Assembly (NCBI RefSeq): GCF_907164905.1
Contig: NZ_CAJRAF010000004.1
Coordinates: 682,001 to 746,000, forward strand
DNA: 64,000 bases
Origin: Dyadobacter sp. CECT 9275
GTDB lineage: Bacteria > Bacteroidota > Bacteroidia > Cytophagales > Spirosomataceae
Direction: 5' to 3'
Shown here: positions 18,687 through 29,348 of the stretch, piece by piece
Layout of the letters: each line of letters starts with the position of its first letter
Numbering within the stretch: the first letter of the stretch is position 1
The notes under the pieces: generated by a model
Databases searched by the model: none
What the model was told of the DNA's origin: nothing
The model's input: the letters and a program-made list of their open reading frames with translations, nothing else
Position numbers and translations under genes: made by a program

Positions 18687-20435
18687 TTACAATTTAGGAG
18701 CCGCTGGTTTGTTAGGCTTGTCCCAGTTATTCGCTCCATGGGTATTCAGCTTTCGCCGGTATACTTTGTCGTTAGCCGTAACATACATTATATCAAAGTC
18801 TTTTCCTCCAAAAGCGATATTAGATGCGGCTGCATTTGGCGTGGGTAATATGGCATTTACACGGCCTGTTTGATCCAGTATCTGTACCCCTGAACGGGTG
18901 GCCACGTAAAGTCTTCCGTCGCGGTCACAGGTTAACCCGTCAGCCCAGGCATTTTCTTCGGTATCACGTACATGCAGCCAGCCAAATTTCTGTTTGTACC
19001 CCAGGGTACCATCGGCCATAATCTGATACGCCCATACCCAGTGAGAAACTGACTCCGTCACATACAGTATCGTCTGATCGGGCGACAGCGCCACACCATT
19101 GGCAAAGACCAGTCCTTTGTCCACCACCACTTTTTCCCCTCCGGGGCGTATCAGGTATAAGGTGGAAGGTTTTTCCCGCCCGTCCGGAGCCGTTACGTAT
19201 ATATTTCCGTTCGCAGCGATGGTCAAATCATTGCCCGCAATACCGGCTACAACATCCGATTTTTTCCCATCCGCAGTAAATTTTACAACAGACTGTGTTT
19301 TTTTGACCACTTCATACCGGTTACCATCCTTATCAAATTCAGTAGCACAGGCATTTTCCGATTCCTGACTGATGCTTTCCGGCTTCCCATCCTTAACCTG
19401 ATAGGTTTTACCCTGAGGTATGTCCTGAAACACCACTTCCCCTGATGGCCCGGCAGACGAACCTTCCGTAAACCGATACCCCTCTCCCACCAATTCCCAG
19501 CCCTGCCCCTTCACCAGCAGGCTTGCCAGAAACTGATTTTGCGAGGTACCTGCTTTCACAGGTTGGGGCCAGTCTTTCCACAAAAAACGCATGGCTTCCG
19601 GGAAGAGCGCAGTGCCCTGTTTACCGTTATGCCCACCTTCACCCCACTGGTGGGTAACCTCATAGCCGGCAAACGTCAGCGCCCGGAGCATCGTCTGGTT
19701 CGCCATCCACCAGTCTCCGGCATAAATATTCAGGTCCTGACTGCCATCCTGCAGGAAAATCCTCAGTGGTTTAGGTTCATATTTACGGATCAGCGTAGGA
19801 TAGCGATCTGCTCCGCGCAGGCCTACGTAGGTACCTATCGCACTGAAAACGCGTGAAAAAGCATCGGGACGTTCCCAGGCAGCCGTAAAGGCACAAACCG
19901 CGCCGCTGCTAGATCCGCCGATGGCGCGGTCATTCCCGTTCCGCGACAGCCTGATGGACCGACCGTCCGAAGTTTTCTGTTTCTCCACGTCGGGAAGAAT
20001 TTCGTCAAGTATAAAACGAGCGTAGGCATCACCAAGACCGTCGTACTCAAAACTCCGGTTAAAGCGGTCCAACGCCTCATCCGCATGTTGTGATCTAACT
20101 TTGCCGTGCATCACAAATACACCGATCGTCACCGGCATTTCACCTCTATGGATCAGGTTGTCAAAAACAGTGGGCGCTTTCCACTGAATACCATCCTGAT
20201 TCACATACACACAGGCAGGTTTATCGGCCTTGTATTGCGCGGGTACATACACCCAGTATTCTCGCCAGGTACCCGGAAATATTTTCGATTGATCAAATGT
20301 AAATTTCAGTATCTCTCCTTTTGGAACACCCGCCTGCTCCGCCGAAGCGGGATCAACCGGGTAGTTTTCGTCCTGATTTTGTGCCGTAACCAGATGTACA
20401 ATAAGCAACAGCAGAAGGAGTATACGATGTTTCAT
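18687..20435 (-). CDS. Fusion of an enterochelin-esterase-like hydrolase and an SMP-30/gluconolactonase
   Basis: A protein of 582 residues with a signal peptide (about 1-18). Residues 35-290 form an alpha/beta hydrolase of the Fes/esterase D type. The nucleophile elbow is GSSSG with S176, D234 is a plausible acid, and H269 lies in EGGHNG. Residues about 320-570 form a six-bladed SMP-30/gluconolactonase/LRE-like propeller (GNDLTIAANGNIYVTAP, VFANGVALSPDQTILYVTES, WADGLTCDRDGRLYVATRSG). The protein could hydrolyse an acyl or phenolic ester and then a lactone in the periplasm. It lies 103 bases downstream of the peptidase gene and 135 bases upstream of the barrel gene on the same strand. Confidence 0.88.
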   Translation of the reverse strand: MKHRILLLLLLIVHLVTAQNQDENYPVDPASAEQAGVPKGEILKFTFDQSKIFPGTWREYWVYVPAQYKADKPACVYVNQDGIQWKAPTVFDNLIHRGEMPVTIGVFVMHGKVRSQHADEALDRFNRSFEYDGLGDAYARFILDEILPDVEKQKTSDGRSIRLSRNGNDRAIGGSSSGAVCAFTAAWERPDAFSRVFSAIGTYVGLRGADRYPTLIRKYEPKPLRIFLQDGSQDLNIYAGDWWMANQTMLRALTFAGYEVTHQWGEGGHNGKQGTALFPEAMRFLWKDWPQPVKAGTSQNQFLASLLVKGQGWELVGEGYRFTEGSSAGPSGEVVFQDIPQGKTYQVKDGKPESISQESENACATEFDKDGNRYEVVKKTQSVVKFTADGKKSDVVAGIAGNDLTIAANGNIYVTAPDGREKPSTLYLIRPGGEKVVVDKGLVFANGVALSPDQTILYVTESVSHWVWAYQIMADGTLGYKQKFGWLHVRDTEENAWADGLTCDRDGRLYVATRSGVQILDQTGRVNAILPTPNAAASNIAFGGKDFDIMYVTANDKVYRRKLNTHGANNWDKPNKPAAPKL

Positions 20436-20538
20436 GATAACAGGATCCTATTTTTCATACTATAAATACCAATCTGCTGATATCTACTGTCTGGCGCTGC
20501 CTCCTCAGCAACCTCTTTGTCTTCCGCTCCTTGCACGC

Positions 20539-23265
20539 TTAGTCCCCCAGAGAATATAATTGGTTAAAAAGTAACCGAAATGTTCCGTATGCCTGAGCTC
20601 TGAATGTAATCTCCGGGCCAAATGCAAATAGTTTTCCATTTCCCACTTTGGCTTCAAATGCGGTTACCCCTCCTTGCAGATAGGCTTGCCCCCAAGCCCA
20701 GCCGCTACGCAGGGGTGTGGCATTATCGAACCACATCAGCGGCTTGATCGCTCCGCCAGCAATTGCATCAGGAGATACGGTGAATACCGGGCTTGAATCA
20801 AAATAAACATCGGTCCGGGACGGCATTCCCCATGTGGCCTGCCTGGTGGTATCCACAGATACCTGTAGGATACTTCCCGGAACATAATATTTTTCGGCGG
20901 GAAGTGATTTTTCAACCCCGGCAGAGGTCATTTCCCTCAAAGCATTGCGGACGGGCAACCCCAAGTGATAGGCGAGCGCAGTACTGCTTCCGATCGTAAA
21001 AACAGCGCCTCCCTGCTCCATGAAATTTTTAAGCTCAGGTATCGACCTTTCAGCAGTGATACTTCCGAGCTGCGTACGAAACTCAAGGGGGATATCTATA
21101 TCCTTGGGTTCTCGCCTTACTTCATTCTCCTCTCCGGGCCGGGCGACTCCCGGTATGGCTCGTGTAACAAAAAGAATTATATCATACTTTTTATGCAGTT
21201 CGCCCGAGTCAATATCTTTTGCATAGAGCCGTTGCACTGGAAAATGATACTGTTCCATTAGCCAGCGTACCCAGCCGGAAGACATGGAACCGCCGTAACT
21301 ATCCCACAGCGCTATGCTGCGAGGCGTAATTTTTCTCAGATTCCCAACAGGCTTTTTTCTTAAAGCCTGCAAACGAATCCCATTGTCAACAGCAGTTTTC
21401 GCCAGGATATTGTTGGTTTTTGAAGAAGCTGGAATATAGAATTGCCCCTGATACTTCCCGTCAGTGATTCTGAACACTTCCATCCCTTCCGCCAGTAAAT
21501 CGTTGATGAGTAAATAAGAATTGTTAACAGCTGAATTCACCTGATAGCCAGCCACGGATTTTAGCGCAGGGACCTCAGTTTTTAAAGTTTGCATTTCTCC
21601 ATACGGGATGCGCTCAAACGGTCCGGAAAAATCATTGAGTATCCGGTCAAATTTCACCCCCATCTGGTAGGCCAGCGTCCAGCCTGCAGCATCATAGGGA
21701 CGGATCGGGGGACCGCCCGGGTACTGAAAATCATTCGGATAATCTTGTGGTTCAAACATATCCAGAACATGCGGACGGAAGGCCTGAGCACATTTCACGA
21801 TGTATGAACCTACCGTATACCTTTTTCCTGCCACTGTGAAGTCGGAGGAGGCCTTATGCACCAGTACCCCTCCTTTGATAAGTGCATTTACGAATTTCAC
21901 TGCGGTGGGGAAATCCTGCTGGCTGGCCGGGATAATGTATCCCCTGGGGTCGCGGAGTGTGGAATCCTTTAAAACAAGATCGTAATAATTCACCTTTACC
22001 TCGGGAGAACTGCCCGTTTTGAGCGGCTTGCCCACTCGTATGGAGTCCTGAATAGCCTGTATTCTTTTAGGATAGGGCGTCCAGAAATCCATATTCCCCC
22101 TGTCGATGGAATTTTTACCCATGTGGTAAATATTGTAAAGTAATTCATCAGTATGCCGCGCAGCATAATCCAGTACCGAAAAGTTGAGTGACAGGGAATA
22201 CGCTATGGACTGTCTGAAATGCCACTTTTGTGGCGACACCGGATAGGGCGTGGTGCCGTTGGGAATCAGCCTTTGCGGAACAAGTGGAATATCCTCCGGT
22301 GTGGGGCCACCAATTATTTCAGTAAGCAACCCAACCATGTTATGAAACTGGCAGGTCGTGCGCAGGCCCCCGTTGTACCAGGTTGAAAAACTGGAACCCG
22401 TCAGCCGTGTGAAGCCGGGTTTATTTTCAACGTTCAACCGGTTGTACATGGCAGCCCCCATGGCGTCAATCCCTGTGATGAGTAAAGGATCAAACACGTA
22501 ATTAAAAGGATCGCGGTAAGGAGGACCTGCCAGTACCGAACCCGCAGGACCACGCTGGTGATGATTGTACATGATCTGCGGAATCCATTCTATGAAAAGC
22601 TGCCGACCCATATTCTGCGATTCTTTCATATGCATCATATAAAAATCACGGTTATTATCATGACCGATATACTTCTGGTACAACCTCGGCAGATTTTCAA
22701 GACTTCTTTTTTCCGGGATATCATGACGCATATACCAGTTACTCACCAGCTCCTGACCATCCGGATTAGCGTGTGTGAGCAGAATGATAACATTGTCCAG
22801 TATCCGCAGCGTTTCTTTATCCTCTCGCCGGGCCAACTGATACGCCGTTTCTATCAGCTGGTGAATGCCCACCGTTTCGGTTGCATGCAGGCCGCCATCT
22901 ATCCACACCACGGCTTTCCCTTCTGCCGCCAGCGCTTTGGCCTGCTCCGGGCTGAGACCTTCAGCACGGGCCATTTTTTTAGAAATTCCCTTGTAGCGCT
23001 CCAGGTTTTTAAGGTTTTCAGGCGAAGAGACAATCAGCATGTACTGGCTCCGCCCTTCCTCCGTGAGCCCGATACTCGTTAGTTCTATCCGGTCCGAAGC
23101 AGCCGCCAGTTTCTGAAAGTAGGCTTCCGTTTGCGTGAAATTGGCCAGTTGATAATCTTCTCCCATTTCAAAGCCGAAATGTTCCTTAGGCGAAGGAATA
23201 ATCTGTGCTGACACAGCGGACAGCGTAGTGAAAAAAGTAAGAAGTGCAAAGAAGAATTTCGACAT
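20539..23265 (-). CDS. Secreted M14 family zinc carboxypeptidase
   Basis: A protein of 908 residues with a signal peptide ending near residue 20. The M14 domain covers about 40-350. Zinc ligands H127 and E130 sit in HATE. H235 or H236 in YNHHQRG is the likely third ligand. NNRDF at 204-208 matches the substrate-carboxylate Asn-Arg motif. The long C-terminal part (about 450-900) includes a glutamine-amidotransferase-like region and a segment typical of large Bacteroidota M14 proteins, which cleave peptides or cell-wall amides. It lies at the head of a - strand series and is divergent from the TPR gene, from which it is separated by 293 bases. Confidence 0.9.
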   Translation of the reverse strand: MSKFFFALLTFFTTLSAVSAQIIPSPKEHFGFEMGEDYQLANFTQTEAYFQKLAAASDRIELTSIGLTEEGRSQYMLIVSSPENLKNLERYKGISKKMARAEGLSPEQAKALAAEGKAVVWIDGGLHATETVGIHQLIETAYQLARREDKETLRILDNVIILLTHANPDGQELVSNWYMRHDIPEKRSLENLPRLYQKYIGHDNNRDFYMMHMKESQNMGRQLFIEWIPQIMYNHHQRGPAGSVLAGPPYRDPFNYVFDPLLITGIDAMGAAMYNRLNVENKPGFTRLTGSSFSTWYNGGLRTTCQFHNMVGLLTEIIGGPTPEDIPLVPQRLIPNGTTPYPVSPQKWHFRQSIAYSLSLNFSVLDYAARHTDELLYNIYHMGKNSIDRGNMDFWTPYPKRIQAIQDSIRVGKPLKTGSSPEVKVNYYDLVLKDSTLRDPRGYIIPASQQDFPTAVKFVNALIKGGVLVHKASSDFTVAGKRYTVGSYIVKCAQAFRPHVLDMFEPQDYPNDFQYPGGPPIRPYDAAGWTLAYQMGVKFDRILNDFSGPFERIPYGEMQTLKTEVPALKSVAGYQVNSAVNNSYLLINDLLAEGMEVFRITDGKYQGQFYIPASSKTNNILAKTAVDNGIRLQALRKKPVGNLRKITPRSIALWDSYGGSMSSGWVRWLMEQYHFPVQRLYAKDIDSGELHKKYDIILFVTRAIPGVARPGEENEVRREPKDIDIPLEFRTQLGSITAERSIPELKNFMEQGGAVFTIGSSTALAYHLGLPVRNALREMTSAGVEKSLPAEKYYVPGSILQVSVDTTRQATWGMPSRTDVYFDSSPVFTVSPDAIAGGAIKPLMWFDNATPLRSGWAWGQAYLQGGVTAFEAKVGNGKLFAFGPEITFRAQAYGTFRLLFNQLYSLGD

Positions 23266-23558
23266 ATCGTTGATCAGTCATTCGGTTAGCAATCCCGGCC
23301 AAACAGGTGATGGCTTGCAGAAAAATACAAACAGAAAACCGGTATTAATGATCTTCTCTAACAATTATTTAGATTAACCCGAATATACAGCATCAATGCT
23401 CTCCATAGCCTTCAGCAATCCGCAAACTTTCCAATTTTTCATAAAATAAATTCCTTACCCGGAAAAGCCTGGTTTTTAAATCCGCATTTGCTTATAAATC
23501 TTTAAATTGCCTGAAATAGTACATTCATCAAAGCTAGCCACGCCAGCCCTGCAATTCC

Positions 23559-25268
23559 ATGAAAAACATACTGTTACCCTTGCTTCTTCCGCTTTTTATA
23601 TTGGGAGCATTCTTTTCAGAAACCAAAAAAGAAACAACAGCAGCGCATACGAATGCGGCCATCACAATTTGTGGCGGCTCGCCAACGGGATACCTGCCTG
23701 CGGCTGAAAACGGGAAATATATTGGCCCGCTGCCCGGCTGGGGTAATTACTCCTATCACATTGCCACGCTGAAAGATAGCGCCCAGTTCTACTTTAACCA
23801 GGGGCTGACCATGTATTACAGCTATCACATGAAAGAGGCGCTGGCATCGTTCAAAGAAGCAAGCCGTTTTGACCCGGCCCATGCCCTGACTTACTGGGGG
23901 CAGGCGCTGGCCATGGGCCCTTATTACAATGCAGCGCACAATTATGTGATGCCAGCCGCAGTTCAGGAGGTACTGATGCGAATGAACAGTGCCAAAGCAG
24001 CTACTGAAAAGGAAAAACACCTGGTCGCGGCGATGAACAAAAGATACTCTGCCGACCTGTCCGGTGCTGACAGGATCGCACTGAATATGTCCTATGCTTC
24101 CGAAATGCAGAAGCTGGTGACGCTTCATCCGGACGATCAGGATATCAAAGCGCTTTATGTGGATGCTGTAATGGTCATACACGCCTGGGATTTCTGGAAC
24201 AACGACGGTTCACCCAAAGAATGGACTCCCGGGCTGGTATCGGTATGTGAAGAGATACTGGAAGCAAATCCGATGCACCCGGCCGCTTTGCACTACCACA
24301 TTCACCTGACCGAAGCTTCCCGCCACCCCGAAGTTGCACTGCCCAATGCGGATAAGCTTAAGACCCTGCTGCCTGGAGTACCGCACATGGTACACATGGC
24401 GAGCCACGAGTATGAAAGAAACGGTTTGTTTGACAAAGGCGTAGAAGTGAATGACCTCGCCGACAACAACCTGATGCGATACGATTCACTGGCTTCGCAT
24501 CTGGCGCTTGTGAAACATAGTCCGCATTATTTTGCCGTACAAACCTACTGTGCCATGAGCGGCGGCATGTACAAAACGGGAATGAAGGATGCCATTCGAT
24601 GCAGAAAAAGTGTTTCACCAACTCCCGAAAGCTGGTACGATCAATACCTGTACATGATGCCGGTACTTACATTGGTAAGGCTTGGCAAATGGGAAGAAAT
24701 CCTGAAAGATCCTGTATCTCCGGACCCGAAATGGGCCTATGCAGCCTTGCTTCATCATTTTGCCAAAGGAATGGCCTTGGTCAATACCGGCAGGCTGACC
24801 TCAGCGCAAAAGGAACTTCTGGCTTTACAGGACAAATTAAACGACCCTCTCCTGGCCAAAAGACGGATCCCTTTTAATGCCGCCCTACCTGCGGCCAAAA
24901 TAGCAGAAGGTATTCTGGATGCTACAATTCTTTTTGATCAGGGAAGTTTTGACCAAGCCATAAGCCGCCTTTACAAAGCCATAGAAATTGAAGATGGCCT
25001 TGTTTATACCGAGCCAAACGACTGGCCCATTCCAGCCCGCCAGTTTTTGGGGGCTTATCTCCTGAAAATGGGAAATGCTCCGCTTGCCGAAAAGGTATAC
25101 CTGGAAGACCTGATGTGGAATCCGGCCAATGGGTGGTCACGGCTTGGGTTGTACCAAAGTCTTCTGGCACAGCAGAAAATGCAGGACCTGGCACTTCACC
25201 AGGCAAAATACCAGGCGTCATTTTCCCATGCGGATGTTACTCCAACCGGCTCCGTTTTTATGAAATAA
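23559..25268 (+). CDS. Exported tetratricopeptide-repeat protein
   Basis: A protein of 569 residues with an N-terminal hydrophobic segment (LLPLLLPLFILGAFF), so exported or membrane-attached. Helical TPR-like units are visible, such as AQFYFNQGLTMYYSYHMKEALASFKEASRFDP, the first repeat at about 70-105, then ILEANPMHPAALHYHIH and AEKVYLEDLMWNP near the end. Several His-containing stretches (HYHIHLTEASRHPE, HMVHMASHEY) are conserved in this family of Bacteroidota and Planctomycetes proteins and might bind metal. No catalytic role is known. It is transcribed away from the M14 peptidase and converges with the dehydrogenase-azurin gene. Confidence 0.82.
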   Translation: MKNILLPLLLPLFILGAFFSETKKETTAAHTNAAITICGGSPTGYLPAAENGKYIGPLPGWGNYSYHIATLKDSAQFYFNQGLTMYYSYHMKEALASFKEASRFDPAHALTYWGQALAMGPYYNAAHNYVMPAAVQEVLMRMNSAKAATEKEKHLVAAMNKRYSADLSGADRIALNMSYASEMQKLVTLHPDDQDIKALYVDAVMVIHAWDFWNNDGSPKEWTPGLVSVCEEILEANPMHPAALHYHIHLTEASRHPEVALPNADKLKTLLPGVPHMVHMASHEYERNGLFDKGVEVNDLADNNLMRYDSLASHLALVKHSPHYFAVQTYCAMSGGMYKTGMKDAIRCRKSVSPTPESWYDQYLYMMPVLTLVRLGKWEEILKDPVSPDPKWAYAALLHHFAKGMALVNTGRLTSAQKELLALQDKLNDPLLAKRRIPFNAALPAAKIAEGILDATILFDQGSFDQAISRLYKAIEIEDGLVYTEPNDWPIPARQFLGAYLLKMGNAPLAEKVYLEDLMWNPANGWSRLGLYQSLLAQQKMQDLALHQAKYQASFSHADVTPTGSVFMK

Positions 25269-25390
25269 AAGGCTTGTACCGGTTTCACGGACATAGTGGA
25301 AAGCGCAATCTGTTTCAGCAGCCTGAACGTTGCCAGGATCATAAAATCAAGTGGTATTCCCTGCCTACCTTAAACTCTTACCTTGCCCCG

Positions 25391-28300
25391 TCATTCAACG
25401 ATCATAATTCCCTTCATTACGCGCCAGTGTCCGGGGAAAGAACAGATAAACGGATATTCACCCCGTTTTTCGGGTGCCGTGAAATTAAGCTGGTAGCTCT
25501 TTCCGGCGTTAACCAGCGGCGTAGCAAATAGTACCTCGGGAATTTCAGGAACAAAGTTTTTTTCAAAACCATTTTTCAAATTGGCCATTGCATCTGCCGC
25601 CTCCCCTACCTTCTCCGCACTACCCTGGCCCACAACCAGGACGTTATGAGGCATAAGGTCTTTGTTTTCAAAAATAAGAGAGACCTTCTTCCCTGCCTTC
25701 ACAGTAAACCGGTCTTTGTCAAAAGCCATCTTCGCTTCCACAGCCGCCAGTTTGATTTCCATTGTCCCTAAACTTTCCAGGGCCTGCATGGCTTCTGCCT
25801 GATACGGCAGCGGAATCTCCTTTATCAATTTCCTCGCATCGGCCATAGCATTAACAAATAGAGCAGAGCTTTGCAGCCCTTCGGGTGTAGTAGCCAGATA
25901 GGCCAGGTAGTTTCGAAATATCTCCGGTTTTTCATCCGTATGGACAGGCAAGCGAAGCAGCAAAGTATATGCCGACGAACGGGCAGGGAAATGCGGAGAC
26001 TGTATACCTTCTTTGTCTGCGGCCGTGCGGGATGTTCCGGTGGCCAGCTTTTTTACCTTGTTATAGAATGAAACTTTCAGCGCAGGATCAGCCAGATAGG
26101 ATAAACCTGTCAGATAATCAGCCAGATGTGCATCATTTTCCTGCGCAATCTCCGACACTGACCGGTCGCTCTTTTCGGCTGTGACGATTGCTGCATAAGC
26201 ACCCGCCCGCACAACCCTGCTGCTATCTTCCCGGATCAGCCGGATCAGTTCCTGCTTGTGCTCTTGCAAAACTGCCGGATCAGATTCCTGCAAAATCAAA
26301 ATCAGTTCTGCCTGCGCTTTATCGCTGGCAGAACCAACCGTTTCCAGTAAAACGTTAACCGTACTCACTTTCCGTGATTTTGCCAATGCAGCAACTGCCT
26401 CCTTTTTGTCCGATAGGTCGGTATCGGTTCGGGATAAAAGTGAGGTCAGTACTTCGGTAGTTTGTGGCAACCGGGCCAGCTCCTTTTTACTGGCAAGGTT
26501 CAGCAAGTAACCGGAAAGATGGCCTCGGTTGGCGATAAAATTCCCGTTTTTCTGAAAATATGCAAGCCAAACCGGTTTCAAAAAAGTGAAAGTTTCCCTG
26601 GCTGCATAATCCAGATAATAGTCTGTCGGGTAATTGAATACATCAGTGGCGGCCAAAAAGGCTTCTTCCGAATTAAAAAAACTTAAAGCAACAACAGCTT
26701 CCAAACGTACCCGTGGCGAGGGATCATTGACTGCCGTTTTCATCAAAGCCAGCGCACCGGGAATACGATCGTGCCAGTAGCGTAAAACCTTCACCGCCGC
26801 GGTGCGGGCTTCATATTGTTTTGCATTCAGAAGCCGTTTCAGTAATTTTTCCTCCACGATATCAAAATCCTGATAGAGCCACAATGCTTCCAGCAAATGA
26901 TGCTCATACTGTTCATCATTTTTATCCAGCGCAGCCAGCCATTTCTGAATTTCAGGAAACAATACCTCCGGAGCTTTTTCCCTTAATACCAGTCGTGTAC
27001 GATACCTGAACCTGTCTTCATAGGCCTTAAGATTTCCCAACAATTCTGGTATACTTTGTTTTGAAATGTCGGTGACAGGCAGCAGGGGTTTATTTTTATA
27101 GGTAATGCGCCAGATACGGCCGTGCGACTTATCCCGGGCCGGATCACGCGGCGGGTTTTCTCCGTGTGAGATCAGCGGGTTGTACCAGTCTACCAGATAC
27201 AGGGCTCCGTCGGGTCCGAATTCAATGTCAATCGGCCGGAAATTCGGATCAGTGGACTGCAACAGTGCCTCCGTTTCCTTGCTTTTAATACCCGATCCGG
27301 CCGTGAGTATCTTGTGCTGCTTGGTACCCTGAAACCTATATTGTTATTAACCAGAAAATCGCCCTGTACGTTATCCGGGAATTGTCTGCTGGAAACAATT
27401 TCTATCCCCGCAGTGGGCCTCACCCTTGTTTCCGTAAACATATTGATCCTCGGATGTTTATCCGGATAACTGATCTTACCCGTCATGGGCGGTGCAAAAT
27501 AGTTGGACCCATCCGAAGCATCCCCGATCAGATGCATTCCCCATTTGTCAAAAATACTGCCCCAGGGATTGTAGTACGGATAGGAAATGTAGGGAAGCAA
27601 TTTTCCGGTCCGGGGCTCGAAACGGTACGTTGCACCGCTGTAAGAGCGGACAGGGCCGTAAGGCGTTTCTACCTGCGTGTTCAGGAAAGTACCTTCATTG
27701 AAATACAGGCCGCCGTCCTGCCCGTAAGTGAACGCATGCGTAGCATGATGGCTGTCCTCCGAACCAAAACCTGAGAGGATGATTTCCCGTACATCGGCCT
27801 TGCCGTCTCCGTCAGTATCTTTCAGGAACAGAATATCCGGTTCCTGCGAAACATACACACCACCATTCCCAAATTCAAATCCAAGCGGCAGATACAGGTC
27901 ATCGGCAAAAACAGTGTGTTTATCAGCCTTCCCGTCCGCATTGGTATCTTCCAGAATAACGATTTTGTCATGAACCGGAATGCCCGGGTAATATTGCGGG
28001 TAGGTTGGCATGGTTGCGACCCATAAACGTCCCCTGGCATCAAAGTTCATTGCCACAGGTTTTTCGATCGGAAAGTCCTTTTCCGAAGCAAAAAGATTGA
28101 TTTCATAACCCTTCGGGAGTATGAACTTCTCGGTAGTTGCCGGCCAGGTTTTCTCGTGATGCTGATGTGCGGCGGCCATCCGGGCCGCTTCTCCCTGGCG
28201 GCCCGTCATCGGAATATCAGTCAGCAGCATCGGATCCACCGGTTTGCCTCTTCTGTCAATAATATCAGTTGCTTTTTCATAGGCATCGGTATTCCTGCTT

Positions 28301-29316
28301 TTGCCCATTTCCCAGATCACCGAGTCCAGGGAAGCCGTCATGAGGTTGAGCTTTTTAAGTTCGGGCGGAAATGCAATTACGCCAAATGGTTCTCTTCTTC
28401 TTCCATAAATATATTCCCCGTTAACAGCCCGCCAGCGATAAAAAAAATGATCATCCTTCATTTTTATAACCCGCCTGAGCGCCTGGCTGTACTCCGACTC
28501 TAGACTGGACCCGTAATCCCTGAATCCCAGCGCCCGACCCATCCAGCCTGCTGCCAGCCGGTAACCCTCATTGCTGAGATGTATACCGTTGATGCTGATC
28601 GCAGGCCTAGTATTTCCTTTCATTCTTTCCCGGGAGGGGGTATAGAGATCCACAAACAACAATCCCTTCGCCCGGGCTGTTTTTTGCATGGCTTCGGTAT
28701 ATATCTCAAGATTTTTATTATGCTCCGCCGGATCAGGGAAATACCCTCCCAGCCTTTCATGCGCAACGGGCGACACCAGGACGAGTTTCGGGATACTGTG
28801 TCCGTTATACCGGTTATTGAGCAAGTTTTCAATAAATGTATTGAGGTCTTTTTGAAACTGAGGAAGGCCCTCCCTGCCCTTAAATGCTTCATTCATCCCA
28901 AAACAAAGGAAGATGATATCCGCTTGCTGGTCATTCAGATCCTGGTTCAGCCCCTGAAAATTCAGCGGCACCGGCATCACAATTTTTTCACCTTCGTGTG
29001 TATATCCCTTAAAAGTAACCTCCTTTTTCCCGTCGGTTTGCCGAGTGGTTTTCTCACCAAATCCGGGGAAATTCAGAGGCCGGGGCTGCAGACCTACCTC
29101 ATCAGCACTCCATCCCATGTTTCGTACCCTAAGCTCATAACCCGGAAAATTTTCCTGCAGTAAGGTTTCAAAATAACCGTAATGCCGCATTCTGTCCGCG
29201 AAGGTATTGCCCAGCAATACGATATGGTCCCCTTTTTTGGGGTTGAACCTAACTGGAGCCTGACCGAAAGAGGACAGGCAGATGAAGCAGAAAAACGGGA
29301 TATACCACTTATGCAT
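25391..29316 (-). pseudogene. SGNH hydrolase/membrane-bound dehydrogenase/HEAT/azurin fusion, broken by a -1 frameshift
   Basis: Two frames on - belong together. The first half (29316 to about 27330) has a signal peptide, an SGNH/GDSL-like domain (GDHIVLLGNTFADRM, FGMNEAF, GIHLSNEGY) and a dehydrogenase propeller (TIGR02604 type). The second half (about 27330 to 25391) continues the propeller (SSDPNFRP-like block, GPDGALYLVDWYNP), HEAT repeats and a blue-copper azurin/plastocyanin domain with MPHN, then CSFPGH and VMKG, supplying His, Cys, His and Met ligands. Restoring one G in the run at 27327-27329 joins them into a protein of about 1308 residues. Either it is a real pseudogene or a sequencing error in a short G run. 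The gene is the last of a unit with the six-hairpin protein. Confidence 0.85.
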
Positions 29317-29348
29317 CCGATTATTTTTTTAAGCTGTAAAACCGATAT

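Noticed and set aside
22558..23082. 174-codon open frame on + inside the M14 peptidase gene
   Set aside because: Lies opposite the catalytic domain of the peptidase and shows no signal or motif.
25115..25531. 138-codon open frame on + across the end of the TPR gene
   Set aside because: It overlaps both the TPR gene and the convergent azurin-domain end. The translation has no protein-like pattern.
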